Below, piece by piece: positions 40,274-48,574 of a DNA stretch of 61,734 bases (positions within the stretch are counted from its first letter, which is position 1; the number at the start of each line of letters is the position of its first letter). The notes beneath the pieces were generated by a model that ran no database searches, had not been told where the DNA came from, and saw nothing but the letters and a program-made list of their open reading frames with translations. Origin of the DNA: Neisseria polysaccharea ATCC 43768 (GTDB lineage: Bacteria; Pseudomonadota; Gammaproteobacteria; Burkholderiales; Neisseriaceae); NCBI GenBank assembly GCA_000176735.1, contig ADBE01000034.1:1-61734 (forward strand), read 5' to 3'. Made by a program: the position numbers and the translations under genes.

Positions 40274-40684
40274 ATGCCTGTCTATTTCCGCACCCCGAGC
40301 AGGAAACACCTGCACAAAATGAACCGCCGCCAGCATAAAAAGCTGCATTTGGGAGAGTTTCAAGCATTGATTTTCGGCGTTCGAGGCAGTTTGCACCAAG
40401 CTGCGGACGATGCCGAAGCGTTTGACCGCTTTATGGACGAGCTGATTGCGTATCTTGAGGCAAACGGCTTTGAAATGGCGGGCGGGGGCGATTGCGGTGA
40501 TTTTTCGTGCCTGTTTCAAAAATCCGGCGCCCGAAGCTTGGGCGAAACCGAGAAAAAAGCCATTATCTCTTGGCTGGCAGGTCGCGAAGATGTCGCTACT
40601 TTGCACGCCACCCCGCTGGTTGATGGTTTTTATGGGGATGACGGCTGGGAAAATTACAGCGAAACCTATAAACAGGCAGATTAA
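40274..40684 (+). CDS. yggL: YggL-family 50S ribosome-binding protein
   Basis: The 136 residues match the YggL (DUF469) family: NRRQHKKLHLGEFQ at the start and an acidic C-terminal half ending DGFYGDDGWENY. In E. coli YggL binds the 50S subunit; its exact task is not clear. The ATG at 40274 follows TTTAGGAAA. It lies between glyQ and glyS on the same strand. Confidence 0.85.
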   Translation: MPVYFRTPSRKHLHKMNRRQHKKLHLGEFQALIFGVRGSLHQAADDAEAFDRFMDELIAYLEANGFEMAGGGDCGDFSCLFQKSGARSLGETEKKAIISWLAGREDVATLHATPLVDGFYGDDGWENYSETYKQAD

Positions 40685-40704
40685 CCAAATTTAAAGAAAG
40701 CCGA

Positions 40705-42768
40705 ATGATGACCCAAACCCTTTTAATCGAACTCCTTACCGAAGAACTTCCGCCCAAAGCCCTGAATAATCTGGGCAACCATTTTGCCGCCGCCGTTGCC
40801 GAAGGCTTGGAAAAAGCGCAACTGGTTGACGGCGCAGCCGAATTTACGGCTTATGCCTCGCCGCGCCGTTTGGCGGTTCAAGTCAAAAACGTCAAAGCCG
40901 TTCAGGCAGATCAAAAAATCGTGAAAAAAGGCCCTGCCGTGGCGAATGCCGTGAAAGACGGTGTGCCGACCAAGGCTTTGGAAGGTTTCGCACGCGGTGC
41001 GGGCGCGAAAATCGAAGACTTGACCATCATCCACGACGGCAAGCAAGACGTGTACGCCTACGAGTACGTCCAAACCGGCAAACCGTTGGGCGAACTTTTG
41101 GAAGACATTATCAATCAGGCGGTTAAGAAATTGCCGATTCCGAAAGTGATGCGTTGGGGCAGCAGCACATTTACCTTCGTGCGCCCCGTCCACAGGCTGA
41201 TTGTGCTGCACGGCGGCGACATCGTGAACGTTAGCGTTTTGGGTCTGCAAAGCGGCAATCAAACCTTGGGTCACCGCTTCCTTTCCGACGGCGAAATTAC
41301 CATTGAAAACGCCGACAGCTACGCCGAACAAATGCGCGAGCAAGGCAAAGTCGTCGCTTCGTTTGCCGAGCGCAAAGCCGCGATTCAGACGGCATTGGAA
41401 GGGCAGGCACGCCGTCTGAACGCGACTGTTGCTGCCGATGAAGCCCTGTTGGACGAAGTAACCGCGCTGGTCGAATGGCCTGTTGTTTTGGAAGCCGGTT
41501 TTGAGGAACACTTCCTCGCCGTGCCGCAGGAATGCCTGATTCTGACGATGCAGCAAAACCAAAAATACTTCCCGCTGCTCGACCAAAACGGCAAGCTGAT
41601 GAACCGCTTCCTGCTGGTTTCCAACCTGCAAACCGAAGATCCGTCGCATATCATCCAAGGCAACGAACGCGTTTTGCGCGCGCGCCTGTCTGATGCCGAG
41701 TTCTTCTACAAGCAAGACCAAAAAGCGACTCTGGAAAGCCGCCTGCCCAAGCTGGCAAACGTGGTGTACCACAACAAAATCGGTTCGCAGGCCGAACGCA
41801 TCGAACGCCTGCAAAGCATCGCCGCCCATATCGCCAAAGCATTGGGCGCGGATGCCGCCGCCGCCGAACGCGCCGCGCGTCTTGCCAAAGCCGACTTGGT
41901 AACCGAAATGGTCGGCGAGTTTCCCGAACTGCAAGGCACGATGGGCAAATACTACGCCCGCTTGGACGGCGAGACCGAAGAAATCGCCGAAGCCGTCGAG
42001 CAGCACTATCAGCCGCGTTTTGCCGGTGATAACTTGCCGAACGGCAAAGTCGCCACTGCCGTTGCACTTGCCGATAAACTGGAAATCTTGGTCGGCATTT
42101 GGGGCATCGGTCTGATTCCGACCGGCGACAAAGACCCCTACGCCCTGCGCCGCGCCTCATTGGGTATTTTGCGGATGCTGATGCAGTACGGTTTGGACGT
42201 GAACGAACTGATTCAGACGGCATTCGACAGCTTCCCCAAAGGTTTGCTCAACGAAAAAACGCCGTCTGAAACCGCCGACTTTATGCAGGCGCGCCTTGCC
42301 GTGTTGCTGCAAAACGATTATCCGCAAGACATCGTTGCCGCCGTACTCGCCAAACAGCCGCGCCGTTTGGACGATTTGACCGCTAAACTGCAGGCCGTCG
42401 CCGCATTCAAACAACTGCCCGAAGCCGCCGCGCTCGCCGCCTCCAACAAACGCGTGCAAAACCTGCTGAAAAAAGCCGATGCCGCGTTGGGCGAAGTCGA
42501 TGAAAGCCTGCTGCAACAGGATGAAGAAAAAGCCCTCTTTGCCGCCGCACAAGGCTTGCAGCCGAAAATTGCCGCCGCCGTCGCCGAAGGCAATTTTCAA
42601 ACTGCTTTGTCCGAACTGGCTTCCGTCAAACCGCAAGTCGATGCATTCTTTGACGGCGTGATGGTGATGGCGGAAGATGCCGCCGTGAAACAAAACCGCC
42701 TGAACCTGCTGAACCGCTTGGCAGAGCAGATGAACGCGGTGGCCGACATCGCGCTTTTGGGCGAGTAA
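40705..42768 (+). CDS. glyS: Glycyl-tRNA synthetase beta subunit
   Basis: The beta subunit recognises tRNA-Gly. The 687 residues begin TLLIELLTEELPPKALNNLG and contain PTGDKDPYALRRASLGILRM, a family signature. Two ATG codons are adjacent (40705 and 40708). Two uptake sequences are used as coding sequence near 41390-41420 and one near 42263. Confidence 0.97.
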   Translation: MMTQTLLIELLTEELPPKALNNLGNHFAAAVAEGLEKAQLVDGAAEFTAYASPRRLAVQVKNVKAVQADQKIVKKGPAVANAVKDGVPTKALEGFARGAGAKIEDLTIIHDGKQDVYAYEYVQTGKPLGELLEDIINQAVKKLPIPKVMRWGSSTFTFVRPVHRLIVLHGGDIVNVSVLGLQSGNQTLGHRFLSDGEITIENADSYAEQMREQGKVVASFAERKAAIQTALEGQARRLNATVAADEALLDEVTALVEWPVVLEAGFEEHFLAVPQECLILTMQQNQKYFPLLDQNGKLMNRFLLVSNLQTEDPSHIIQGNERVLRARLSDAEFFYKQDQKATLESRLPKLANVVYHNKIGSQAERIERLQSIAAHIAKALGADAAAAERAARLAKADLVTEMVGEFPELQGTMGKYYARLDGETEEIAEAVEQHYQPRFAGDNLPNGKVATAVALADKLEILVGIWGIGLIPTGDKDPYALRRASLGILRMLMQYGLDVNELIQTAFDSFPKGLLNEKTPSETADFMQARLAVLLQNDYPQDIVAAVLAKQPRRLDDLTAKLQAVAAFKQLPEAAALAASNKRVQNLLKKADAALGEVDESLLQQDEEKALFAAAQGLQPKIAAAVAEGNFQTALSELASVKPQVDAFFDGVMVMAEDAAVKQNRLNLLNRLAEQMNAVADIALLGE

Positions 42769-42784
42769 CCGTTGTACAGTCCAA

Positions 42785-42811
42785 ATGCCGTCTGAAGCCT
42801 TCAGACGGCAT
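42785..42811. terminator. Tight paired-DUS hairpin between glyS and lgtA
   Basis: ATGCCGTCTGAAG pairs with CTTCAGACGGCAT around almost no loop (GCC). In the lgtA gene I recall, this ATG is the start codon; here it is out of frame with lgtA. Confidence 0.7.
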
Positions 42812-42836
42812 CGGACGTATCGGAAAGGGGAACGGA

Positions 42837-43877
42837 TTGCAACCTTTAGTCAGCGTATTGATTTGCGCCTACAACGTAGAAAAGTATTTTGCACAAGCAC
42901 TGGATGCCGTAGTGGGGCAGACTTGGCGCAACTTGGATATTTTGATTGTCGATGACGGCTCGACGGACGGCACGCTTGCCATCGCCAAGGATTTTCAAAA
43001 GCGGGACAGCCGTATCAAAATCCTTGCACAAGCTCAAAATTCCGGTCTGATTCCCTCTTTAAACATCGGGCTGGACGAATTGGCAAAGTCCGGGGGGGGG
43101 GAATATATTGCGCGCACCGATGCCGACGATATTGCCGCCCCCGACTGGATTGAGAAAATCGTGGGCGAGATGGAAAAAGACCGCAGCATCATCGCAATGG
43201 GCGCGTGGCTGGAAGTTTTGTCGGAAGAAAAGGACGGCAACCGGCTGGCGCGGCACCACGAACACGGCAAAATTTGGAAAAAGCCGACCCGGCACGAAGA
43301 CATCGCCGCCTTTTTCCCTTTCGGCAACCCTATACACAACAACACGATGATTATGCGGCGCAGCGTCATTGACGGCGGTTTGCGTTACAACACCGAGCGG
43401 GATTGGGCGGAAGATTACCAATTTTGGTACGATGTCAGCAAATTGGGCAGGCTGGCTTATTATCCCGAAGCCTTGGTCAAATACCGCCTTCACGCCAATC
43501 AGGTTTCATCCAAACACAGCATCCGCCAACACGAAATCGCGCAAGGCATCCAAAAAACCGCCAGAAACGATTTTTTGCAGTCTATGGGTTTTAAAACCCG
43601 GTTCGACAGCCTTGAATACCGCCAAACCAAAGCAGCGGCGTATGAACTGCTGGAGAAGGATTTGCCGGAAGAAGATTTTGAACGCGCCCGCCGGTTTTTG
43701 TACCAATGCTTCAAACGGACGGACACGCCGCCCGCCGGCGCGTGGCTGGATTTCGCGGCAGACGGCAGGATGCGGCGGCTGTTTACCTTGAGGCAATACT
43801 TCAGCATTTTGCACCGGCTGATTAAAAACCGCCGGCAGGCGCGGTCGGATTCGGCAGGGAAAGAACAGGAGATTTAA
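42837..43877 (+). CDS. lgtA: LOS beta-1,3-N-acetylglucosaminyltransferase LgtA, phase variable
   Basis: LgtA adds GlcNAc to the lactose of the LOS alpha chain, the step toward lacto-N-neotetraose. The 346 residues are a GT2 enzyme: VSVLICAYNVEKYFAQAL, DILIVDDGSTDGT and the metal-binding TDADD. A run of ten G's at 43092-43101 (KSGGGEY) is in frame, so the gene is predicted ON. The start appears to be TTG at 42837 after AAAGGGG; the usual ATG in the upstream hairpin is out of frame by one base. The stop overlaps the next gene (TAATG). Confidence 0.92.
   Translation: MQPLVSVLICAYNVEKYFAQALDAVVGQTWRNLDILIVDDGSTDGTLAIAKDFQKRDSRIKILAQAQNSGLIPSLNIGLDELAKSGGGEYIARTDADDIAAPDWIEKIVGEMEKDRSIIAMGAWLEVLSEEKDGNRLARHHEHGKIWKKPTRHEDIAAFFPFGNPIHNNTMIMRRSVIDGGLRYNTERDWAEDYQFWYDVSKLGRLAYYPEALVKYRLHANQVSSKHSIRQHEIAQGIQKTARNDFLQSMGFKTRFDSLEYRQTKAAAYELLEKDLPEEDFERARRFLYQCFKRTDTPPAGAWLDFAADGRMRRLFTLRQYFSILHRLIKNRRQARSDSAGKEQEI
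43092..43101 (+). repeat. Poly-G (10) phase-variation tract in lgtA
   Basis: Ten G's encode three Gly codons and the first base of Glu. Slippage here is the known switch of LOS structure. Confidence 0.95.
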
Positions 43878-44716
43878 TGCAAAACCACGTTATCAGCCTA
43901 AGCTCCGCCGCAGAACGCAGGGCGCACATTGCCGCAACCTTCGGCGCGCACGGCATCCCGTTTCAGTTTTTCGACGCACTGATGCCGTCTGAAAGGCTGG
44001 AGCAGGCGATGGCGGAACTCGTCCTCGGTTTGTCAGCGCACCCCTATTTGAGCGGAGTGGAAAAAGCCTGCTTTATGAGCCACGCCGTATTGTGGAAACA
44101 GGCGTTGGACGAAGGCACGCCGTATATCGCCGTATTTGAGGACGACGTTTTACTCAGCGAAGGCGCGGAGCAGTTCCTTGCCGAAGACGCTTGGCTGCAA
44201 GAACGCTTTGACCCCGATTCCGCCTTTATCGTCCGCTTGGAAACGATGTTTATGCACGTCCTGACCTCGCCCTCCGGCGTGGCGGACTATTGCGGGCGCG
44301 CCTTTCCGCTGTTGGAAAGCGAACACTGGGGGACGGCGGGCTATATCATTTCCAAAAAAGCGATGCGGTTTTTCTTGGACAGGTTTGCCGCCCTGCCGTC
44401 TGAAGGGCTGCACCCTATCGATTGGATGATGTTCGGCAACCCTGACGACAGGGAAAGGATGCCGGTTTTCCAGCTCAATCCCGCCTTGTGCGCCCAAGAG
44501 CTGCATTATGCCAAGTTTCACGACCAAAACAGCGCATTGGGCAGCCTGATCGAACACGACCGCTGCCTGAACCGCAAACAGCAAAGGCGCGATTCCCCCG
44601 CCAACACATTCAAACACCGCCTGATCCGCGCCTTGACCAAAATCAGCAGGGAAAGGGAAAAACGCCGGCAAAGGCGCGAACAGTTAATCGGCAAAATCAT
44701 TGTGCCTTTCCAATAA
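43877..44716 (+). CDS. GT25 LOS beta-1,4-galactosyltransferase (LgtB position, LgtE-like C-terminus)
   Basis: The 279 residues are a GT25 enzyme: MQNHVISLSSAAERRAHIAA, FDALMPSERLEQAM (containing a coded uptake sequence), and YIAVFEDDVLL with the catalytic acidic pair. It occupies the lgtB position, directly overlapping lgtA. The C-terminal half (HVLTSPSGVADYCGRAF, NPALCAQELHYAKFHDQNSA, KIIVPFQ) recalls LgtE rather than LgtB. The gene may be a mosaic; it could add either the terminal or the inner galactose. Family confidence is high, the exact member is not. Confidence 0.85.
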   Translation: MQNHVISLSSAAERRAHIAATFGAHGIPFQFFDALMPSERLEQAMAELVLGLSAHPYLSGVEKACFMSHAVLWKQALDEGTPYIAVFEDDVLLSEGAEQFLAEDAWLQERFDPDSAFIVRLETMFMHVLTSPSGVADYCGRAFPLLESEHWGTAGYIISKKAMRFFLDRFAALPSEGLHPIDWMMFGNPDDRERMPVFQLNPALCAQELHYAKFHDQNSALGSLIEHDRCLNRKQQRRDSPANTFKHRLIRALTKISREREKRRQRREQLIGKIIVPFQ

Positions 44717-44727
44717 AAGGAGAAAAG

Positions 44728-44823
44728 ATGGACATCGTATTTGCGGCAGACGGCAGGATGCGGCGGCTGTTTACCTTGAGGCAATACTTCGGCAGTTTGC
44801 GCCGATTGCTGAAAAACCGTTGA
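44728..44823 (+). pseudogene. Fused remnant: lgtC start joined to the end of an lgtA/lgtD-like gene
   Basis: A 31-codon frame begins MDIVFAAD, the start of LgtC, and passes at once into GRMRRLFTLRQYFGSLRRLL, the end of LgtA. Bases 44743-44790 repeat 43755-43802 exactly (48 bases). The scar is what a deletion between the GCGGCAGAC words in lgtC and lgtD would leave, removing both genes. A ribosome site AAGGAG is kept, so a short peptide may still be made. Confidence 0.88.
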
Positions 44824-44864
44824 AAAACGCCGCTTTATCCAACAGACAAAAAACAGGATAAATT

Positions 44865-45671
44865 ATGCAAAACCACGTTATCAGCCTGGCTTCCGCCGCA
44901 GAACGCAGGGCGCATATTGCCGATACCTTCAGCAGCCGCGGCATCCCGTTTCAGTTTTTCGACGCACTGATGCCGTCTGAAAGGCTGGAGCAGGCAATGG
45001 CGGAACTCGTCCCCGGCTTGTCGGCGCACCCCTATTTGAGCGGAGTGGAAAAAGCCTGCTTTATGAGCCACGCCGTATTGTGGAAGCAGGCATTGGACGA
45101 AGGTCTGCCGTATATCGCCGTATTTGAGGATGATGTCCTGCTTGGCAAAGACGCGGAGCAGTTCCTTGCCGAAGACGCTTGGCTAAAAGAACGCTTTGAC
45201 CCCGATTCCGCCTTTATCGTCCGCTTGGAAACGATGTTTATGCACGTCCTGACCTCGCCCTCCGGCGTGGCGGACTACTGCGGGCACGCCTTTCCGCTGT
45301 TGGAAAGCGAACATTTTGGTATGGCGGGTTATATTATTTCCCGAAAGGCGATGCGTTTCTTTTTGGACAGGTTTGCCGTTTTGCCGTCCGAACGCCTGAA
45401 GGCGGTGGATTGGATGCTATTCAGCAGTTTTCTCGACAAAGGGGGGATGACGGTTTGCCAACTGACCCCCGCCTTGTGCATCCAAAGCGAAACCCTGCCC
45501 AGCCAACTGAAAAACGGCAGGCAGGAATCGTACCGCAACCGCCGCTCCCCGAAGGTTTTGTTGAAACGCGCTTTGGGAAAAATCGGCAGGGAAATCGAAA
45601 GGGCGAGGGAACGGAAACGTCAGAAAAAATTGGAAAAACACCTCGGGCGGCACGTCGTCCCGTTTGAATAG
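44865..45671 (+). CDS. GT25 LOS galactosyltransferase (lgtE/lgtH position)
   Basis: The 268 residues share their first 170 with the 43877 gene almost exactly (LASAAERRAHIADTFSSRG, YIAVFEDDVLLGKD) and differ afterwards (KAVDWMLFSSFLDKGGM, LTPALCIQSETLPSQ, GRHVVPFE). It takes the place of lgtE or lgtH at the end of the locus, where the enzyme adding the first galactose to heptose-linked glucose is encoded. The tail is basic and helical, as in peripheral membrane members. Assignment between LgtB, LgtE and LgtH needs comparison. Confidence 0.85.
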   Translation: MQNHVISLASAAERRAHIADTFSSRGIPFQFFDALMPSERLEQAMAELVPGLSAHPYLSGVEKACFMSHAVLWKQALDEGLPYIAVFEDDVLLGKDAEQFLAEDAWLKERFDPDSAFIVRLETMFMHVLTSPSGVADYCGHAFPLLESEHFGMAGYIISRKAMRFFLDRFAVLPSERLKAVDWMLFSSFLDKGGMTVCQLTPALCIQSETLPSQLKNGRQESYRNRRSPKVLLKRALGKIGREIERARERKRQKKLEKHLGRHVVPFE

Positions 45672-45769
45672 GTTTTGGCCTTTCCTTATTTGGCGGGTGT
45701 GCGCTGTCCCTAAACTTATGTCGGGGAATCCGGTTTGTTCGGTTTCACTTGTTTTCGGGTAAGCCCTAA

Positions 45770-46000
45770 TTCGTGATTCCCACGAAAACAGAAAGCCAAA
45801 AACAGAAACCTGAAATCTCGTCATTCCCGCGCAGGCGGGAATCTAGGTCTTTAAATTTCGGTTTTTTCCGATAAATTCTTGCCGCATTAAAATTCTAGAT
45901 TCCCGCCTGCGCGGGAATGACGGCGGAGAAGGTTTGTTGTTTCGGATAAATCCCTGTAGTTTTTCGTTTCTAGATTCCCGCTTTCGCGGGAATGACGACA
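45770..46000. repeat. NIME array: three dRS3 20-mers
   Basis: ATTCCC-N8-GGGAAT occurs at 45823-45842, 45899-45918 and 45974-45993, with a degenerate copy near 45775. The 407-base space between the lgt locus and rsmE holds nothing else except the terminator at 46045. Confidence 0.9.
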
Positions 46001-46044
46001 CGGGAAATCTTATTTGAACCTACTATGTCTTAATCGGCTGCAAA

Positions 46045-46073
46045 ATGCCGTCTAAACGGGTTTCAGACGGTAT
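46045..46073. terminator. Terminator after rsmE (mutated DUS pair)
   Basis: ATGCCGTCTAAAC pairs with GTTTCAGACGGTAT; one uptake word has lost its consensus. Confidence 0.6.
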
Positions 46074-46079
46074 TTCTGT

Positions 46080-46805
46080 TTATGCGAAATCGCCCCAAAG
46101 TGTCTGCATCGCGGCGAGGGCGGCGAGGGCGGCGGTTTCGGTACGCAGGATGCGTTTGCCCAATGTTACGGCTTGGAAGCCGGCATCAAATGCCTGTTGT
46201 TCTTCCTGTTCTGTCCAGCCGCCTTCGGGCCCGACCATAAAGACGATTGCGCCGGACGGGTGGCGGATGTCGCCGAGTTTGCGGGCGCGGTTGATGCTCA
46301 TAATCAGCTTGGTGCTTTCAGACGGCATTTTGTCGAGTGCTTCACGGTAGCCGATGATGGGCAGTACGGGGGGAACGGTGTTTCTGCCGCTCTGTTCGCA
46401 CGCGGAGATGACGATTTCCTGCCAGCGCGCGAGGCGTTTGGCGGCGCGTTCTCCGTCGAGGCGGACGATGCAGCGTTCGCTGATGACGGGCTGTATGGCG
46501 GTTATGCCGAGTTCAACGCTTTTTTGCAGGGTGAAATCCATGCGATCGCCGGAGGAGATGGATTGTATCAGTGTGATGTTGAGCGGGGACTCGTTGTCGG
46601 TTGTGTCTTCGTGCAGGATTTCGGCTTTGGCGCGGCGTTTTTCCAAAACGGTCAGCTGTGCGGTATGTGCCTTGCCTTTGCCGTCGAAGAGGGTGATGTT
46701 TTCGTTGGGGCGGACGCGTAGGACGTTGAGGTGGCGGACGATGTTGTCGGGCAGGGCGACGGTTTGTCCGACGGAAAGGTTTTCGGGCAGGTAGAATCGG
46801 GACAT
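46080..46805 (-). CDS. rsmE: 16S rRNA (uracil-1498-N3)-methyltransferase RsmE
   Basis: The 241 residues match RsmE: an N-terminal PUA-like part (MSRFYLPENLSVGQTVALPD, HLNVLRV) and a SPOUT knot with FMVGPEGGWTEQEEQ and VTLGKRILRTETAALAAL, which binds S-adenosylmethionine. It is a single gene on the minus strand. Confidence 0.96.
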   Translation of the reverse strand: MSRFYLPENLSVGQTVALPDNIVRHLNVLRVRPNENITLFDGKGKAHTAQLTVLEKRRAKAEILHEDTTDNESPLNITLIQSISSGDRMDFTLQKSVELGITAIQPVISERCIVRLDGERAAKRLARWQEIVISACEQSGRNTVPPVLPIIGYREALDKMPSESTKLIMSINRARKLGDIRHPSGAIVFMVGPEGGWTEQEEQQAFDAGFQAVTLGKRILRTETAALAALAAMQTLWGDFA

Positions 46806-46863
46806 GGTTTTTGGCGGTTCGGACGGTTATAATCTGTCGCAGCGGCGTGATGGAAACGGACAT

Positions 46864-46970
46864 TATAGTGGATTAAATTTAAACCAGTACAGCGTTGCCT
46901 CGCCTTGCCGTACTATTTGTACTGTCTGCGGCTTCGTCGCCTTGTCCTGATTTAAATTTAATCCACTATA
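46864..46970 (-). repeat. Correia element, short form (107 bp)
   Basis: It has TATAGTGG/CCACTATA ends and reads in the opposite direction to the other copies (TACTATTTGTACTGTCTGCG on the plus strand). It lies between the divergent rsmE and the phosphatase gene. Confidence 0.93.
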
Positions 46971-47013
46971 TACGTTCGCGCGCCGCAAGTTCAAAATATG
47001 AGGACAGTAGGAA

Positions 47014-47808
47014 GTGTTACACCGTTTGCAGAAAGTCGTGCGCCATATCGCGCAAACCGAAATTATGCCGCGTTTTTTGAATACGCCGTCTCACCGCAAG
47101 GAAGACGGTTCGATGTTGAGCGAGGCGGACATTGCCGCGCAGACGGCTTTTGCCGCCGCGTTGCCGCTTCTGATCGATTGCCCGATGTTGGGCGAGGAAA
47201 TGTCGCGGCAGGAACAGTCGGCTTTGTGGGAACAATATTCGGGGGAAAAGGGGCTGTGGATTGTCGATCCGATAGACGGGACGAACAATTTTGTCAACGG
47301 GCTGCCGCATTTTGCGGTATCGGTGGCGTTTGTCCGCAACGGGCGCGCCGAATTGGGCGTAATCTACAATCCGGTCAGCGGCGAATGTTTTTATGCTGAA
47401 CGCGGGCAGGGTGCGTTTTTAAACGGGACACGCCTGCCTTTGCGCCTCGTGGATAAAAAACTCAATGAGGCAATCGCGGGTGTGGAAATCAAATATCTGC
47501 GTTCGGGCAAACTTTCCAGCCGCATGAGTACGCTCGCGCCTTTCGGGACGATACGCAGTATGGGCAGCAGCACGCTGGACTGGTGTTATCTGGCGTGCGG
47601 GCGTTATGATGTTTATGTCCACGGCGGGCAGAAGCTGTGGGATTATGCCGCCGGTGCGCTGATTTTTGAGGAGGCGGGCGGCAGGCTGACGACTTTGGAA
47701 GGCGACGGGTTTTGGAGTGGTGAACACGTGTTCAAACGCTCGGTCGTTGCCGCGCTCGAACCGAAGCTGTTTGAACGCTGGGTCGGGTGGATACGGGAAA
47801 ACCAATAG
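47014..47808 (+). CDS. Inositol monophosphatase family protein (SuhB/CysQ-like)
   Basis: The 264 residues contain the metal-binding motifs of the lithium-sensitive phosphatases: [24 protein letters not shown] and [17 protein letters not shown]. The start is GTG at 47014 after AGTAGGAA. Substrate could be inositol phosphate, fructose bisphosphate or 3'-phosphoadenosine phosphate; the sequence alone does not decide, so I leave the symbol empty. Confidence 0.88.
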
Positions 47809-47871
47809 GTTCAACAGGTTTGTTAATATATTTTCACGATTAACGTTTCTTAACATTAATTCGGGTACAAT

Positions 47872-47986
47872 CCTTTCCGCTGATTACCGCTGCCGTTTCT
47901 CCCTTTTCGGCAGTGCAGCAAGTAAGACGTTTTCCCGCAATGTATTGACCATTCATACTTACCCTTGGTATGAATGGTTTTTTTTG
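47872..47986 (+). ncRNA. Candidate small RNA with anti-Shine-Dalgarno loop
   Basis: A -10-like TACAAT (47866-47871) is followed by an 8-bp stem (47888-47895 with 47908-47915) whose 12-base loop is TTTCTCCCTTTT, complementary to ribosome binding sites. Then comes a second hairpin, ACCATTCATAC with GTATGAATGGT (47948-47978), followed by eight T's, a strong intrinsic terminator. The region is not the end of the phosphatase transcript alone: it has its own promoter-like box and no open frame. The exact 5' end is a guess. Confidence 0.6.
47948..47986 (+). terminator. Intrinsic terminator of the candidate sRNA
   Basis: An 11-bp stem followed by a T run. Confidence 0.85.
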
Positions 47987-47996
47987 CGCGTTGAAA

Positions 47997-48022
47997 ATGC
48001 CGTCTGAACGTTCAGACGGCAT
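47997..48022. terminator. Tight paired-DUS terminator after the SEC-C gene
   Basis: ATGCCGTCTGAAC and GTTCAGACGGCAT form a complete 26-base palindrome with A's and T's at the sides. Confidence 0.8.
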
Positions 48023-48024
48023 TT

Positions 48025-48510
48025 TTATGCGACAGGTTTCAGATATTTGCCGCAGCAGGCTTTGAATTTTTTGCCCGATCCGCAAATGCAGGGTTGTTTC
48101 ATCGCAGGATGCGGAACGGTGGGATCGATAAAATACCATTGTCCGCCGATGTTGACGAAGCCGGACAGTTCGTGATGCGCGGATCGGTGTTGTCCGTCTC
48201 GGAAGTAGGCTTCAAATTCGACTTGGGCGTGCTGTTTGCCGAAGTTGCGGTGTGCGATGACGTTCAAGCCCAGCCATTCGGTTTCTCTGCTCCACTGCAT
48301 CAGTTCGGCGGCATCGAGGAATGTTTGTTGCGCCGGAACGGTAGTAGCGATGATGTAGTCGATAAGGTGCAGCACATACGCGCTGTACCGCGAACGCATG
48401 AGGGCTTCGGCGGTGGGCGGCAGGATTCGGCGAAGGTGCAATGGGCGGCAGCAGCCGGCATAGCTTGTGCCTGAACCGCAGGGGCAGGGCGGGGTGTGGT
48501 GTGTGTTCAT
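48025..48510 (-). CDS. ychJ: YchJ-family protein with two SEC-C zinc motifs
   Basis: The 161 residues have a SEC-C motif at each end: PCPCGSGTSYAGCC near residue 9 and PCICGSGKKFKACCG near 141. The centre, EALMRSRYSAYVLHLIDYI and the NTF2-like fold, is the YchJ (UPF0225) family. Its function is not known. Start MNTHHTPPC at 48510. Confidence 0.9.
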   Translation of the reverse strand: MNTHHTPPCPCGSGTSYAGCCRPLHLRRILPPTAEALMRSRYSAYVLHLIDYIIATTVPAQQTFLDAAELMQWSRETEWLGLNVIAHRNFGKQHAQVEFEAYFRDGQHRSAHHELSGFVNIGGQWYFIDPTVPHPAMKQPCICGSGKKFKACCGKYLKPVA

Positions 48511-48527
48511 TTTGCCTGAGAATGCAA

Positions 48528-48556
48528 ATGCCGTCTGAAAAGGTTTCAGACGGCAT
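48528..48556. terminator. Paired-DUS terminator after fabG
   Basis: ATGCCGTCTGAAA and TTTCAGACGGCAT flank a minimal loop. Confidence 0.78.
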
Positions 48557-48574
48557 GCTTAAAAAGCCTGTCCG

